Part shown: positions 37,728-48,500 of the stretch, in pieces | Numbering within the stretch: position 1 is the first letter of the stretch | Layout of the letters: each line of letters starts with the position of its first letter | IMG/VR virus record: IMGVR_UViG_3300047157_000188 | Span: 1 to 59,504 of that record | Strand: one strand, 5' to 3' | Origin: a virus | Length of the DNA stretch: 59,504 nt | Program-made: the position numbers and the translations under genes | The notes under the pieces: generated by a model | What the model saw: only the letters and a program-made list of their open reading frames with translations | Databases searched by the model: none | Told to the model about the DNA's origin: nothing

Positions 37728-38735
37728 ATGTCAGAATCCAAAGTTTTTCAACCGACTCCAGAATTAACCGACCTATTGGTTCGTTCTGGGTCCGCTCAGA
37801 GAGAAGTAGCTACTGCTGCTAATGCAGAGTTTGCAAAAGCACTTGAGCTACCACTTCGTCAAGGTTTGTTAAGCGGAGATATTTTGGATGGTATCTTTGA
37901 GCCAGTTAGACTTGCTCCGGGTGCTACTCCAGAATTTCCTCTTGACTTTTTAGCTCCAGGCACCGAAAAAGATTTCGTTGCTTACACTATTCCTAATCAC
38001 GGATATATTCCAGAACGTCACGTTGAAAGTGATTACGTCATGGTTCCAACCTACGACGTAGGCGCTAGCATTGACTATCTCTTGAAGTATGCTCGTGATG
38101 CTCGTTGGGATGTTGTAGGTCGTGCTATGGAAGTTCTCGAATCCTCATTTGTTAAGAAGATGAATGATGATGGCTGGCACACTATGCTTGCTGCTGGTGT
38201 TGACCGCAACGTTGTGGTTTACGACAGCGATGCTAATGCTAGTCAGTTCACTAAACGTCTTGTTAGTCTTTTGAAGACTGTCATGAGACGTAATGGTGGC
38301 GGTAATTCTGCTAGTAACAATCGTGGTTTACTAACAGATCTCTATGTTTCTCCCGAGGCTATGGAAGATATCCGCAACTGGGGTGTTGATCAGGTCGACG
38401 AAGTCACTCGTCGTGAAATTTACACCGCTGCTGATGGTGCTATCAACCGTGTGTTTGGGGTTAATTTAAATGACCTAGATGAGCTTGGTGTTGGACAAGA
38501 ATATCAATTATTCTACAGCAACACTTTAGGCGCCAGTATGCCAAGTGGTGACACTGAAATCGTAGTTGGTCTTGACCTTCGTAAGCGTGACAGCTTTATT
38601 ATGCCTGTTCGCCAAGAAGTACAGATCTTCGAAGATGAAAGCTTGCATCGCCAGAAGAGAGCTGGTTTCTATGGTTGGGCCGAGCAAGGCTTTGCTGTTC
38701 TTGATAACCGCAGAGTAATTATTGGTTCTCTATAA
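37728..38735 (+). CDS. Major capsid protein, 335 aa
   Basis: AAAGGGAGAAAATTAAT precedes the start. It is directly downstream of protease, scaffold and decoration genes. HK97-like order: N-terminal arm, IFEPVRLAPGATPEFPLDF, a spine helix region (DARWDVVGRAMEVLESSFVK), then RNGGGNSASNNRGLLTDLYV and a C-terminal VRQEVQIFEDESLHRQKRAG. Codon choice is richer in G and C than in its neighbours, as expected for the most abundant virion protein. A strong terminator follows. Confidence 0.85.
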   Translation: MSESKVFQPTPELTDLLVRSGSAQREVATAANAEFAKALELPLRQGLLSGDILDGIFEPVRLAPGATPEFPLDFLAPGTEKDFVAYTIPNHGYIPERHVESDYVMVPTYDVGASIDYLLKYARDARWDVVGRAMEVLESSFVKKMNDDGWHTMLAAGVDRNVVVYDSDANASQFTKRLVSLLKTVMRRNGGGNSASNNRGLLTDLYVSPEAMEDIRNWGVDQVDEVTRREIYTAADGAINRVFGVNLNDLDELGVGQEYQLFYSNTLGASMPSGDTEIVVGLDLRKRDSFIMPVRQEVQIFEDESLHRQKRAGFYGWAEQGFAVLDNRRVIIGSL

Positions 38736-38765
38736 TTAGCTCCAAATGAGTGCTGTTAATTTAAG

Positions 38766-38793
38766 GGCTGGCCTAACGGCCAGCCTTTTTTTT
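38766..38793 (+). terminator. Strong terminator after the capsid gene
   Basis: GGCTGGCC, TAAC loop, GGCCAGCC, then eight T. Confidence 0.9.
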
Positions 38794-38833
38794 AGGTGTA
38801 TTTAAATAATAGAAAGCAACACGGAATTATACT

Positions 38834-39238
38834 ATGGCAGCATCAAAACACGACTTTACTATTGAGCAAGGTTCTTCTTTTAAATTTGCTATTACTTACA
38901 AAGATAGTAATGGTGACCCCATAAATATTACAGATTGGTGTGCTAGATTAACATGGAAAACAAATAAAAATATTGTACAAATATTTAATTCTGGTAATAT
39001 AGACACTAGTATTTATAAATTCACTATAGATGGAGCAAATGGAAAATTAGAATTATTGTTCCCTTCTGCTACTACTAATAATTTTGATTTTAGTACAGCT
39101 AAATATGATTTAGAATTACAGTCTAATAATGACCATTATACCGGCGGTGGTAAATATACTATCAGATTGCTATTCGGAACAATTAGTATTCAAGAAAGAT
39201 TCAGTAAATCAGATACAGCATTGGGATGTAATACATGA
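38834..39238 (+). CDS. Virion structural protein, 134 aa
   Basis: Starts MAASKHDFTIEQGSSFKFAI, then YKDSNGDPINITDWCARLTW, a beta-sandwich-like pattern. The same opening (FTIEQGSxF, Y-D-N) begins the larger protein at 45150, so the two share a domain. It ends overlapping the 76-residue gene. Likely a head or neck fibre component. Confidence 0.6.
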   Translation: MAASKHDFTIEQGSSFKFAITYKDSNGDPINITDWCARLTWKTNKNIVQIFNSGNIDTSIYKFTIDGANGKLELLFPSATTNNFDFSTAKYDLELQSNNDHYTGGGKYTIRLLFGTISIQERFSKSDTALGCNT

Positions 39239-39465
39239 GTAATATTATAGACATTACGGCTACAAGCAACATTATAGAAGTTGAAACTGTCACATCAAGT
39301 TGCACTAACTCGGTGGAAATTACTAGTTCAACTACAGATACAGTAGAAGTTAAAACAGGTTCTTCTACTTCAGATACTTTAGTTTATGCTGGTGATGTTA
39401 TAGGTCTTGGTACATTTATAGGTAATTACATAGATAGTTATACAATCGACTGTGGAACTCCATAA
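39235..39465 (+). CDS. Small Ser/Thr-rich protein, 76 aa
   Basis: Intact frame overlapping the previous stop. MSNIIDITATSNIIEVETVT with repeated short Val/Thr/Ser strands and a GDVIGLGTFIGNYIDSYT end. It looks like a short fibre or repeat-beta protein. Function unknown. Confidence 0.5.
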   Translation: MSNIIDITATSNIIEVETVTSSCTNSVEITSSTTDTVEVKTGSSTSDTLVYAGDVIGLGTFIGNYIDSYTIDCGTP

Positions 39466-39480
39466 TAAAAGAGGTTAATA

Positions 39481-40641
39481 ATGGCAGTACAAACTTTAAT
39501 ACAGGTTAGAAGAGGTACAGCAACTGAGTGGACAGCTGTAAATAGTCCTAACGGACCTACCTTATCTGCTGGTGAAATTGGATTTGATACTACAAATAAA
39601 AGAATTAAAATTGGAGATGGAACTACAGCTTGGGCTAGTCTAGATTATATAGGATCTAGCGAAGAACAAATAGAAGATGTGGTTGGAACACTTATATCTG
39701 GAGCTAGCGGAATTAGTGTAGACTATCAAGATAGTAACGGCTTATTTTATATTAATGTTAGTGGTATAGCTAGTTCTCAAATCAATGATTTTAATAGTGC
39801 TGTAGACGCTCGTGTTACAGCTGCTTCTGTTAGTGCAGAAGAAGTTATGGATATTGTAGGTGGAGCAAATGGATTATTTGGCGGTAGCGGTATAAATATA
39901 GATTATCAAGATGGTAATGATAAGTTACATATTAGTGTTACAGGTATAGGACTATCAGAAGTTACTGATGTTACAGCTAGTGCTGCTGAAGTTAATGTTT
40001 TGGATGGGGTTAGTGCAGGTACTGTTTCTGCTAGTAAAGGGTTGGTTGCAGATAGTAATAAGGACATAACTGGACTAAGAAACTTATCTATAGAAGGTAA
40101 TTTAACTATTAATGGTACGACTACTACTGTTAATTCTACTACGACTACTATTGAAGATCCTATCATTGTTTTAGGTAGTGGTAGCCCTGGTAGTGATGAT
40201 AATAAAGATAGAGGAATATCTTTTAATTATTATGATGGATCAGCAAAGGTCGGATTTTTTGGATATGACGATAGTTTAGGCAAGATGATTTTTGTTCCAG
40301 ACGCTAGTATTAGCAGTGAAGTAGTAGCTGGTTCTTCGGGAACTATAGTTGCTAACTTACAAGGTAATGCTGATACTGTAACTAATGGAGTTTATACTAC
40401 AGATACTGGTAGTGTTACTAGCCTTATGATTGCTAATGACACTATTGTAAATACAGATATAAAAACTAATGCAGCGATTGATGTAACGAAATTAGCTGCC
40501 AGTGGATTTACTATTGGTACTACTGTTATTAATCTTAGTGACACATCTACTGTATTAGATGGATTAACCAGGATTAGTGGAGCTAGTGCAGGAAGTCCAA
40601 CTTACATACATAATGCTGTGCTTGATGGTGGTTCTCCATAG
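39481..40641 (+). CDS. Tail fibre-like protein, 386 aa
   Basis: The N-terminus TLIQVRRGTATEWTAVNSPN with LSAGEIGFDTTNKRIKIGDG is the tropism-determinant N-terminal repeat found at the base of many phage fibres (RRGT-xxxW, GExGxDT, KIGDGxTAW). Then come repeated short beta segments (EEVMDIVGGANGLFGGSGIN, GISVDYQD-type) and NLSIEGNLTINGTTTTVNST. The protein is intact and ends with glycine-rich sequence. It binds host surface or joins fibre parts. Confidence 0.75.
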   Translation: MAVQTLIQVRRGTATEWTAVNSPNGPTLSAGEIGFDTTNKRIKIGDGTTAWASLDYIGSSEEQIEDVVGTLISGASGISVDYQDSNGLFYINVSGIASSQINDFNSAVDARVTAASVSAEEVMDIVGGANGLFGGSGINIDYQDGNDKLHISVTGIGLSEVTDVTASAAEVNVLDGVSAGTVSASKGLVADSNKDITGLRNLSIEGNLTINGTTTTVNSTTTTIEDPIIVLGSGSPGSDDNKDRGISFNYYDGSAKVGFFGYDDSLGKMIFVPDASISSEVVAGSSGTIVANLQGNADTVTNGVYTTDTGSVTSLMIANDTIVNTDIKTNAAIDVTKLAASGFTIGTTVINLSDTSTVLDGLTRISGASAGSPTYIHNAVLDGGSP

Positions 40642-40667
40642 TTTTAAATTCATAAGGACTAAATTTA

Positions 40668-43600
40668 ATGGCTGTAAATAATTTAATTAAGTTAAGAAGA
40701 GGTAGTGACTGGAGCAGTAATCCTACTTTAGCAGAAGGTGAACCGGGTTTTGATACTTCTACTAATACCTTAAAGATAGGAGATGGTTCAACAGCATGGA
40801 ACCTTTTGCAGCCTGTCAATAGTGGTTTAGTGCATCCTATCATAGCTGCTGCAAGTTCTTCTGATAATAGTAGTAATACATTTATTCAAGATTTGTTATT
40901 AGACGATAATGGTCACGTTACAGGTATTGCTGTTGGTACCGCTAGTGAAGGAGGTGGCGGAGGAATATCTAATGTCGTAGAAGATACAACCCCACAGCTC
41001 GGTGGTAATTTAGATCTTAATTCTAAAAATCTTACAGGTACTGGTCATATAGACATAGCTGGTTCTGGACATTTTTCTTCTAATATTACTGCTAATAGTT
41101 TTATTAAAGACGGCGGAACATCTAGTCAGTTTTTAAAGGCTGATGGGAGTGTTGATACTAGCACATATTCTACTACAGACACACAGCTTACCGAAGAACA
41201 GGTAGAAGACTTTGTTGGTGCTATGCTTACAGGAAATACAGAGACAGGGATTGCTGTTACGTATCAAGATGATGATGGAACTATAGACTTTGTAGTAGCT
41301 AGTCAAACAGATGAAAACTTTACCACTGCAGACCATAGTAAATTAGACGGTATAGAAGCTTCTGCTGATGTAACTGATGCGACTAATGTTGATGCAGCTG
41401 GTGCTGTAATGAATAGCTAGATGGTATTGAAGCATCTGCTGACGTTACTGACACAGCTAATGTTACCAGTGCCGGTGCTTTAATGGATAGCGAATTGACA
41501 GATCTAGCAGGCGTTAAAGGTGTTACAATTTCTACATTGCAAGTTAAACCTTCAGAGGGTGCTTTTGCCGATGGAGACAAGACAAAGCTAGATGCAATTG
41601 AGGCTTCTGCAGACGTAACAGATACAGCTAATGTAACCTCAGCCGGTGCGTTAATGGATAGCGAATTAGCAAGTATTACTGATGTTAAAGCACTAGACCA
41701 ATCAGTAATAGCTGGAGCTTCGCCTAATCTCGTCACTACAAATATGACAGATGCATCTAATAAAAGATTTATGACAGATGCTCAGGAAACTAAATTAGAT
41801 TCAGTAGAGAGTAGCGCGGATGTGACTGATACTGCAAACGTTACTAGCGCCGGTGCATTGATGGATAGTGAATTAACTGACCTTGCAGGTGTTAAAGGCG
41901 TTACTATTTCTACCTTACAAGTCAAGCCATCAGAAGGTGCCTTTGCCAACGGAGATAAAACTAAGTTAGACGCTATTGAGGCTTCAGCAGATGTAACTGA
42001 TGCAACTAATGTTAATGCTGCTGGTGCTGTAATGAACAGCGATAGCACTACCGCTGGAATGAGTTTTGTTGTAGATGAAGATAATATGTCCTCTGATTCA
42101 GATACTAAGGTTCCTACTCAACAATCAGTAAAGGCTTACGTAGATGCAACCATCGTTCCTGCACTAACAACTGAACAAGTTCAAGATATAGTAGGAGGAA
42201 TGGTTGATGACACAGAAACAGGCATTTCTGTTACTTATGATGATACTAATGGTAATTTAGAGTTTGTAGTAGATCATGATGCAGCCAATAATTTTGTAGC
42301 CAATGAACATATAGATCATACAAGTGTTACTTTAACTGCTGGTGATGGCCTTACTGGTGGTGGGGATATTAGTGCCAATAGAACATTTGCTGTTAGCGTT
42401 GATGATAGTACTATAGAAATTAATAGTGATGCTTTAAGAATTAAAGATGCAGCTATTACTCCTGCTAAAATAGGAGTTGGTACATTTGTCTTCAATGAAG
42501 CTGGAGCAAATTACGACTTTAGAGTAGAAGGTGATACTGATGCAAATCTACTATTCTTAGACGCAAGCAAAGACTCTATTCTAATTGGAGCCACTACAGA
42601 TGGAGGCGTTAATTCTAAACTACATGTTTATGAGGGTAGCCAATACAAATACTACATACTCTAGAACTATCAATGTTCTTGGAAGAGGTTATTCTAGTAC
42701 TGATGGAAACATATTATCATGTAGGTAACAGAGCATTAGGGCAGAGAAATATTTAAGCGCAATCAACTACTGATGGCGGATATGCCATAGGAGTTAATGC
42801 TGCTCCTGTTATTTATTCTCCAGATGGAACCCAATGTTTTAGAGCTGAGGTAACAGCTTTTCGATGCAACCCGTCTATTAACAGTGCTGCTTCTAATGTT
42901 ACTGTTACAAACGCATACGATATTAAGACTGTTCCTCACTTTGCAGGAACAAACAACACGGTTAACAAATCACTATGGGTTATATTTAGGTGATGCTGGT
43001 GCTGGTGGAACAACTCCGACAAATGAATATGGTGTTTATCAAGTCAATACGGCTGCTACAAATTATTTTGGTGGAACATTAGATGTTAGAGGAGCGGCTG
43101 TATTTAAATGAAGGTGGAGCAGCTGTTGATTTTAGAGTTGAAGGTGACACAGATATTGACTTGTTGTTTGTGGATGGCAGTGAAGACACTGTGCAAATTG
43201 GCAAACTAAATATCAATGGTGCATTCACTTTCCCTAGCAGCAGATGGTCTGCAAATCAGATCTTAAAAACTGATGGTAATGGTGCTGTCTCCTGGGCTGC
43301 TGATGGTGGAGGTGGAGGTGGTGGAAGCATGACAACCGTTAAAGCCAACGGTAGTCAAGTTGGTGGTGCAGACATTGTTTACTTTAGATTTGCTACTGAC
43401 TTTACTATTGGAGAAACTCCAGATACAGAAATTAATATATCTATCGCTGATGGGTGCTATTACTTCTGCTAAGATGACTACATCTACGCTAGTATTGAAT
43501 GAGGCTGGAGCAGCTGTAGACTTTAGGGTTGAAGGTGACACTGATACTCATTTACTGTTTGTAGACGGCAGTGCGGATAAAGTAGGTATTGGTACAGATT

Positions 43601-44219
43601 CTCCATCATATACTTTGCATGTAGACGGTAATATAGGATTAACAAATGAGGGTTTTTATGCTGCTTCTACTGGCGTAATATTAGGTGTTGATGGTTGGAT
43701 ATATAATGATGGGTGGCATATCTATGTCTCATGGTAGATTTGCAGCCGATGGAGATGCTCAAAATACCACTTATATTTTAAGAGGAGCTACTACTAATGC
43801 TTCTTTTACCACAATACAAAATAATGGAGCTAATGTTGTATTAGCCTCAAATAGAACTATGATGTTTACTGCTAATATAGTAGGTAGAAGAACAGATCAA
43901 GTTAATGCTTCTAATTCAGATAACGCAGCATACGTAATTAAAAGAGCTGCTTACACAATGATGGTTATGGAGCAGCATTGGTGGGTAGTGTTTCTAAAAC
44001 TGTTATAGCAGAGACGGATAGCAGCTGGGATGTTCAAGCTACTGTAACAGGGGCTGGGGCTGGCGGAGCAGATCAAATTAATATACAATGCAAAGGTGCA
44101 AATTCTAAAAATGTTAATTGGGTTTGCTAAATTAGAAATTGTTAGAAGTCGGTGGTAGCGTACCTAACTATACTGAATCTAATATATTGAATACTTTTCA
44201 GAACGAGATAATACCATAA
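40668..44219 (+). CDS. Long tail fibre protein, about 1180 aa (broken, repeat-rich)
   Basis: The start NLIKLRRGSDWSSNPTLAEG followed by EPGFDTSTNTLKIGDGSTAW repeats the base domain of the preceding fibre. A set of tandem repeats follows (41.33-42.05 kb; units with KLDAIEASADVTDTANVTSA and GALMDSELTDLAGVKGV). Then there are at least three copies of EAGAAVDFRVEGDTDTHLLF followed by VDGSADKVGIGT-type units (42.5-43.6 kb), as found in chaperone-trimmed fibres of marine phages. Breaks are near 41420, 42660, 42960, 43110, 43470, 43740 and 44130. The end SVPNYTESNILNTFQNEIIP stops at 44219. Likely receptor-binding. Confidence 0.65.
41330..42050 (+). repeat. Tandem coding repeats in the long tail fibre
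   Basis: Four copies of a KLDxIEASADVTDxxNV segment near 41340, 41425, 41585 and 41965, plus KLDSVESSADVTDTANV near 41800. A second motif (DLAGVKGVTISTLQVKPSEG) occurs near 41500 and 41880. Copies differ at third positions, so they are old, not an assembly echo. A frame break falls inside the first repeat at 41420. Confidence 0.75.
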
Positions 44220-44230
44220 AGGAGAAAAGC

Positions 44231-44524
44231 ATGTCTTTACCAATTTTATCAGCAGCATCACCAACCACCGTACCTGAAAAAGTATACGATAGAGTATGGG
44301 TAGAAGAAATTGTTATTAAGGGTCCAGATCCTAATGGTGAGGTATCTGGAGAAGTCAAATTACATAAATATGGCATGTTTGATGGACTTGCAGAGTTAGA
44401 ACCAGATGGTGGTCAATGGATTAGAATAGAAAACATGTTAGCAGAATCAGATACAGATGCTGACTTAGCAGTAGCCATGGGTTTCTTTAATAGCATATGT
44501 CAACAAATTAGGCCAGCATCATGA
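44231..44524 (+). CDS. Hypothetical structural protein, 97 aa
   Basis: AAAGGAGAAAAGC precedes ATG 44231. Beta-rich with a helix at the end (KVYDRVWVEEIVIKGPDPNG, AVAMGFFNSICQQIRPAS). Position between fibre and connector genes suggests a head-tail or fibre accessory. Intact. Confidence 0.5.
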   Translation: MSLPILSAASPTTVPEKVYDRVWVEEIVIKGPDPNGEVSGEVKLHKYGMFDGLAELEPDGGQWIRIENMLAESDTDADLAVAMGFFNSICQQIRPAS

Positions 44525-44609
44525 TATTATATCGTCTTAATTAGGAGGCGGTGTATACAACAAATAGATTCATTTGCGAATATTACTTTTTTAAATAGGC
44601 TAAAATATT

Positions 44610-45140
44610 ATGTCATGGAATGTAGAAATACCTTTGATTGTTAGATCCTGGATAAATGATTTGTCAGATAAATCCTACTTATTTCTGACGATAGAATCCA
44701 GCAGTTGATAGTAGTAGCAGCACAATACGTTACTACAGAAATTAACTTAAATAATACATATACTGTTGATGTTATAAATCCTTCGATCACCCCCGACCCT
44801 AGTACTTTATCTACTAAAGACCATAGACTTTCATAGGTTTTGTTGCGCTTAAATCAGCCTGTATGTTAGATCAAAGTACTTTACGTACTAGAGCAGCTAT
44901 GGAAGGTATTAAAGCAGCACTCGGTCCAGCACAATTGTCTGTAGGAGGTAATTTAAGAGGATATGAAGTAATATTGAAAGAAGGTCCTTGCGCTCTTTAT
45001 GATAAATTAAGAATGGAATATGAGGTAGGTAATGCCAACGGTATTAAAAGCTATTCTTAGTCCTTTTGTTGGTAATAAATTTGATCCAACTTTTTTTACG
45101 AGATCCTGCCAATCATCACGATAGAGACTTTTACACATAG
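44610..45140 (+). CDS. Head-tail connector-like protein, about 177 aa (broken)
   Basis: Joined frames: MSWNVEIPLIVRSWINDLSD, YSDDRIQQLIVVAAQYVTTE, FIGFVALKSACMLDQSTLRT, GIKAALGPAQLSVGGNLRGY, and ILSPFVGNKFDPTF. An N-terminal helix set (DRIQQLIVVAA) and the helix ALKSACML resemble head completion/adaptor proteins. Two to four indels. A GTGTATA box lies about 55 bases upstream. Confidence 0.5.
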
Positions 45141-45149
45141 GAATAAATA

Positions 45150-46162
45150 ATGCCCGCAGCTAATTTAAATTTTACTATAGAACAAGGTTCTGATTTTAAT
45201 ATTATTGTGCAATATAACGACAATAATAATAATGGTATAGATTTGTCTTCTAAATGTGTTGTTGTTAGATGGAAAGATGAGGAGTAATAATATAAAAGTT
45301 TTTACTAGTCAATCTAACTCTAGTTTAGATCCTAATAATGGAGGATATGTTTTTATCTGGTAGATAATACAGGTTCTATTAATTTTACAATTAGTTCTGA
45401 AGTTACTAAAAAACTATAGTTTTTTCTACTGCTACTTATGACTTAGACATTTTAGAAAGCTATAGGTTCTGGTGAACAAGAATACTAGATTACTAACTGG
45501 TGATTATAGCATTAGTTTTAAGAAATTTTGATGTTATCACAGATTGTTCAGTAATATCTTCTGACATCAGATTCTCTTAATATAGATGAAGAAACATCAG
45601 AGACCAGTACGGATGTTACACCGACGCCAACACCGACGGAAGTAACTGATTTATGTTTGCCTGAAGATTGTATAGAGCTTGATGTTTATTCTGTTGTTTA
45701 TACGGGTAGCGGTATTAATATTGAAGACAATTCTGAAGTTAGTGGCTATGTAGAAGTTAATGATTCTAGAAATATTACAAATGTAGAACTAGCAATTAAT
45801 AATTTAAAAACATAGTGGTGTTCAAGATTTAGCATTATTACTAGCCCCTCCTTCTGGAGATAAAATCTTACTGTCTGCTCATGATAAGATTACAAATTAC
45901 AATAATAACTTTAGTTTTATGTTTTCTAATAAAGCGTTAGTTAGCCAGACATTAAATAATGTAACACAATGGTGGTATCTGTAATATTACTGATAGAACA
46001 GATAGATATGAATTATAGTAGTGAAAAATTTAAATGCTAGTTTTAATCACTTGTTTGGTCATGCCGTAAATGGTGATTGGTATTTACTATATCAGAGATG
46101 ATGATATTGGAGCTTCAGGCTCTATAGGTTCGTGGAAACTTATTATTACTTATGAGCCATAA
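45150..46162 (+). CDS. Virion protein with a proprotein-convertase P-like domain, about 335 aa (broken)
   Basis: The N-terminal domain (NFTIEQGSDFNIIVQYNDNN) repeats the 38834 protein. A Thr/Pro linker follows (TDVTPTPTPTEVTDLCLPED). The C-terminal part, SRNITNVELAINNLKHSGVQ, DLALLLAPPSGDKILLSAHD, then after shifts FNHLFGHAVNGDWYLYIRDD and SGSIGSWKLIITYEP, follows the P-domain pattern (hydrophobic strands, L-L-x-P-x-G, G-xW-L-x-x-x-D, G-x-L-x-x-W-x-L-x-I). At least seven indels. P domains stabilise or bind proteins and glycans; in a virion this could be an adhesion tip (inference). Confidence 0.5.
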
Positions 46163-46164
46163 TT

Positions 46165-46413
46165 ATGTCTGTTATCAATCAACTTTTAGACACTCAAGAA
46201 GAATCTAAATTAACAATATTTTACCCTACTATAGCCAAGATAGATCAGGATGACACTAGGATATAAATATTATTAAAGACCAGATATTACAAACACAAAG
46301 ACTGTTTTCAAGCACCACAGTCAATGACGGCTCAGAAGAAAACATATTTTAGTTCCAATATAAAAATAATAGAAGACGAAACCATAACAACTACAATTAA
46401 AAACAATGAGTAA
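46165..46413 (+). CDS. Small hypothetical protein, about 83 aa (broken)
   Basis: MSVINQLLDTQEESKLTIFY, DQILQTQRLFSSTTVNDGSE and IKIIEDETITTTIKNNE in three frames, ending over the next start. Probably a small neck or fibre accessory. Confidence 0.35.
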
Positions 46414-46938
46414 TCCTTTTGACAATATAATTTCTAAAGAATTTAAAAAGTTGTATACAGATGCTATAGATGGTATTTTATCTGACAGCGGACTAACTGT
46501 GCCTTGTAAATTCGAATACAGCGGCCAAGATAATGCTTTCATTTTGTGAAAATTGTATATATGACCCTATTTTCCAAACTATCTACTAATATCTATAACG
46601 GTACTGGCCCAGCACCTTTCACAGAGGGTACGATGTGTCCTGTTTGGTTTAGGTATGGGAGCAGTTAAGACTGACTCTAATGAAATTATTAATATGGCTG
46701 TAATATTTGATAGTAAATATTTCTTGAATTATTCTTCAAACGCCGTTAATATTTCTGATGGAATGGCACAAACTATTTGTGATATTAGCAAATTACCTAA
46801 ATACGTAATGCTAATTCTGTTGTGTTTGATACCGATATTTCTGCATCTGGTAATTATGTATACTATCGAGCAGGAGATCCAACTCCTGTAGGATTAGGTC
46901 AAAATAAATATGTAATTACAATGTGGAAAAAAACAATG
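46406..46938 (+). CDS. Structural/neck protein, about 177 aa (broken)
   Basis: MSNPFDNIISKEFKKLYTDA, IDGILSDSGLTVPCKFEYSG, CENCIYDPIF, MGAVKTDSNEIINMAVIFDS, KYFLNYSSNAVNISDGMAQT and GNYVYYRAGDPTPVGLGQNK. The pattern (helix, then PCKxxY, CxxC and a beta-rich end) looks like a phage head-closure protein. Several indels; the stop overlaps the next ATG at 46936. Confidence 0.4.
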
Positions 46939-47580
46939 AGAATCACTGCTAAATTATTAGAAAGCGATGCTGAGATAACCAGATCTATTATGTCTGGCTT
47001 GCGCAATCATTTAAATGCATCTATTGCTAAAGCTGTTCCTAAAATAGCTTCTGATATTAAAGTAGCGGTTAAAGAAGCCTTGATACAAGAACCAGAATAC
47101 ACCTCATTAACCTCTGGCACACTTAAAATAGAATTTGGTATACCAGACGCTTCTCAAGTTGGCGAAGTGGGTTGACGCTTTAGTAAATACTATACAGTTT
47201 TAAAACAAAATAAAATTATTGCCTCTAGCAGATCTCTATCTGGTGGGTTTACCTTAAACATGATGAAATCTGATGATTTGTCTGGTGTTATATATTCTAG
47301 TCCGGCTATTGTAGTAACGTCTAAAGGAGCAACATTACCATGGCTTGAATGGCTTTTACTTAAAGGTAATGCGCCCATTGTCAAAAAGTACGACGTAAAG
47401 TATACATCTAGTGGTAGGTCTAGATCCGGGCTTGGTGTAATGATACCTAGTGAGGGAGATTGGAGAGTTCCTCCTTTGTTCATAGGTAAAGAAGAAAATA
47501 ACTGGACTACTAGAGCAATTGACAGAACAGAATCTAAAATTTATGCAATTATTAAAAAACGTATAGAGGAAAGTTTATGA
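46936..47580 (+). CDS. Tail completion/neck protein, about 214 aa (broken)
   Basis: MRITAKLLESDAEITRSIMS, GLRNHLNASIAKAVPKIASD, then after shifts near 47172 and 47205 SLSGGFTLNMMKSDDLSGVI, LPWLEWLLLKGNAPIVKKYD and a C-terminus WRVPPLFIGKEENNWTTRAI. The last block (W-x-VP-x-x-F-x-G, NNW-TRA) is common in neck proteins of large marine phages. It overlaps the next gene by four bases. Confidence 0.5.
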
Positions 47581-48500
47581 GTAGCACATTCTTAAATACT
47601 AATAAAATAGGTCAAAGAGGCGCTATATCTAATCTAGAGGATAATCTTAAAAGATTTTTAGATTGGTCTTTTTTAAATGTTGATGGTTATGTGAATGTTA
47701 ATATACCTACTTCTGGACTTTATAGTAATGATTTTCATAAACTAAAACCGGTCTCAGATCCTTCACAAACAACAAAAGTGTGGGAATCTCCTAGAAAAGA
47801 CTGGGTTTACGAAACTGGTATTGGTTCGCCTGTAGAAATTAGTGGATTATATTTAAATAACACATTCTTACCTGCTCCTACAGGGAGTGGTAATTATGGC
47901 TATACAATAGACTACAGATTAGGTCGTATTAATTTTAATCGAGTAGTATCTAGTACAAGTAAAGTAGAGATGGGATATTCGTATAGATATGTACAAACAT
48001 ACAAAGCTAATGAATCTTCTTGGTGGAAAGAAGTACAGCAATATACATACAGTAATCCAGTAAAACCTAATGGGGATAATAGTATCACTGCTAATCACAG
48101 AATGCAACTTCCGTCTATTATGATAGAAACTATACCTAGAAATTTTCAAATTCCAGCAGAGCTTGGATCTTCAGATAACCATATAGTACAAGATGTCTTT
48201 CTACATATATTTGCTGAAAATCCAACAATTAGATCTAATTTAGTAGATATCTTAATACAACAAAAAGATAACTTCATAGCCCTGCATGATATTACTAAAA
48301 TAACTAAAGATGACAAAAATCCTTTAGATAAATATGGTCAAATTAATCCTAACGGTCAATATTATGGTCAAATTTATGGGGATTCTAATTACGTTCAAAA
48401 TCAATGTCATATTGTCAATAGTACTCTTTCTGAGATGAATAATTTAAGTAATAATTTATTCAATGCTATTGTTCGTTGGAGTCTACAAATTTTTAAATAA
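47577..48500 (+). CDS. Virion structural protein, 307 aa
   Basis: Intact frame. FLDWSFLNVDGYVNVNIPTS, then beta-rich segments (YGYTIDYRLGRINFNRVVSS) and a helical second half (IVQDVFLHIFAENPTIRSNL). It lies between neck genes and the tail tube, so it is probably a head-tail joining or tail terminator protein. No sheath signature seen. Confidence 0.6.
   Translation: MSSTFLNTNKIGQRGAISNLEDNLKRFLDWSFLNVDGYVNVNIPTSGLYSNDFHKLKPVSDPSQTTKVWESPRKDWVYETGIGSPVEISGLYLNNTFLPAPTGSGNYGYTIDYRLGRINFNRVVSSTSKVEMGYSYRYVQTYKANESSWWKEVQQYTYSNPVKPNGDNSITANHRMQLPSIMIETIPRNFQIPAELGSSDNHIVQDVFLHIFAENPTIRSNLVDILIQQKDNFIALHDITKITKDDKNPLDKYGQINPNGQYYGQIYGDSNYVQNQCHIVNSTLSEMNNLSNNLFNAIVRWSLQIFK

Noticed and set aside
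41383-42048. Minus-strand open frames over the tail fibre repeats
   Set aside because: Mirror of the repeated coding units; the plus strand has fibre motifs.
42600-47200. Programmed frameshifting or recoding as the cause of broken virion genes
   Set aside because: Too many breaks in both directions, at varied places and without slippery sequence plus structure.
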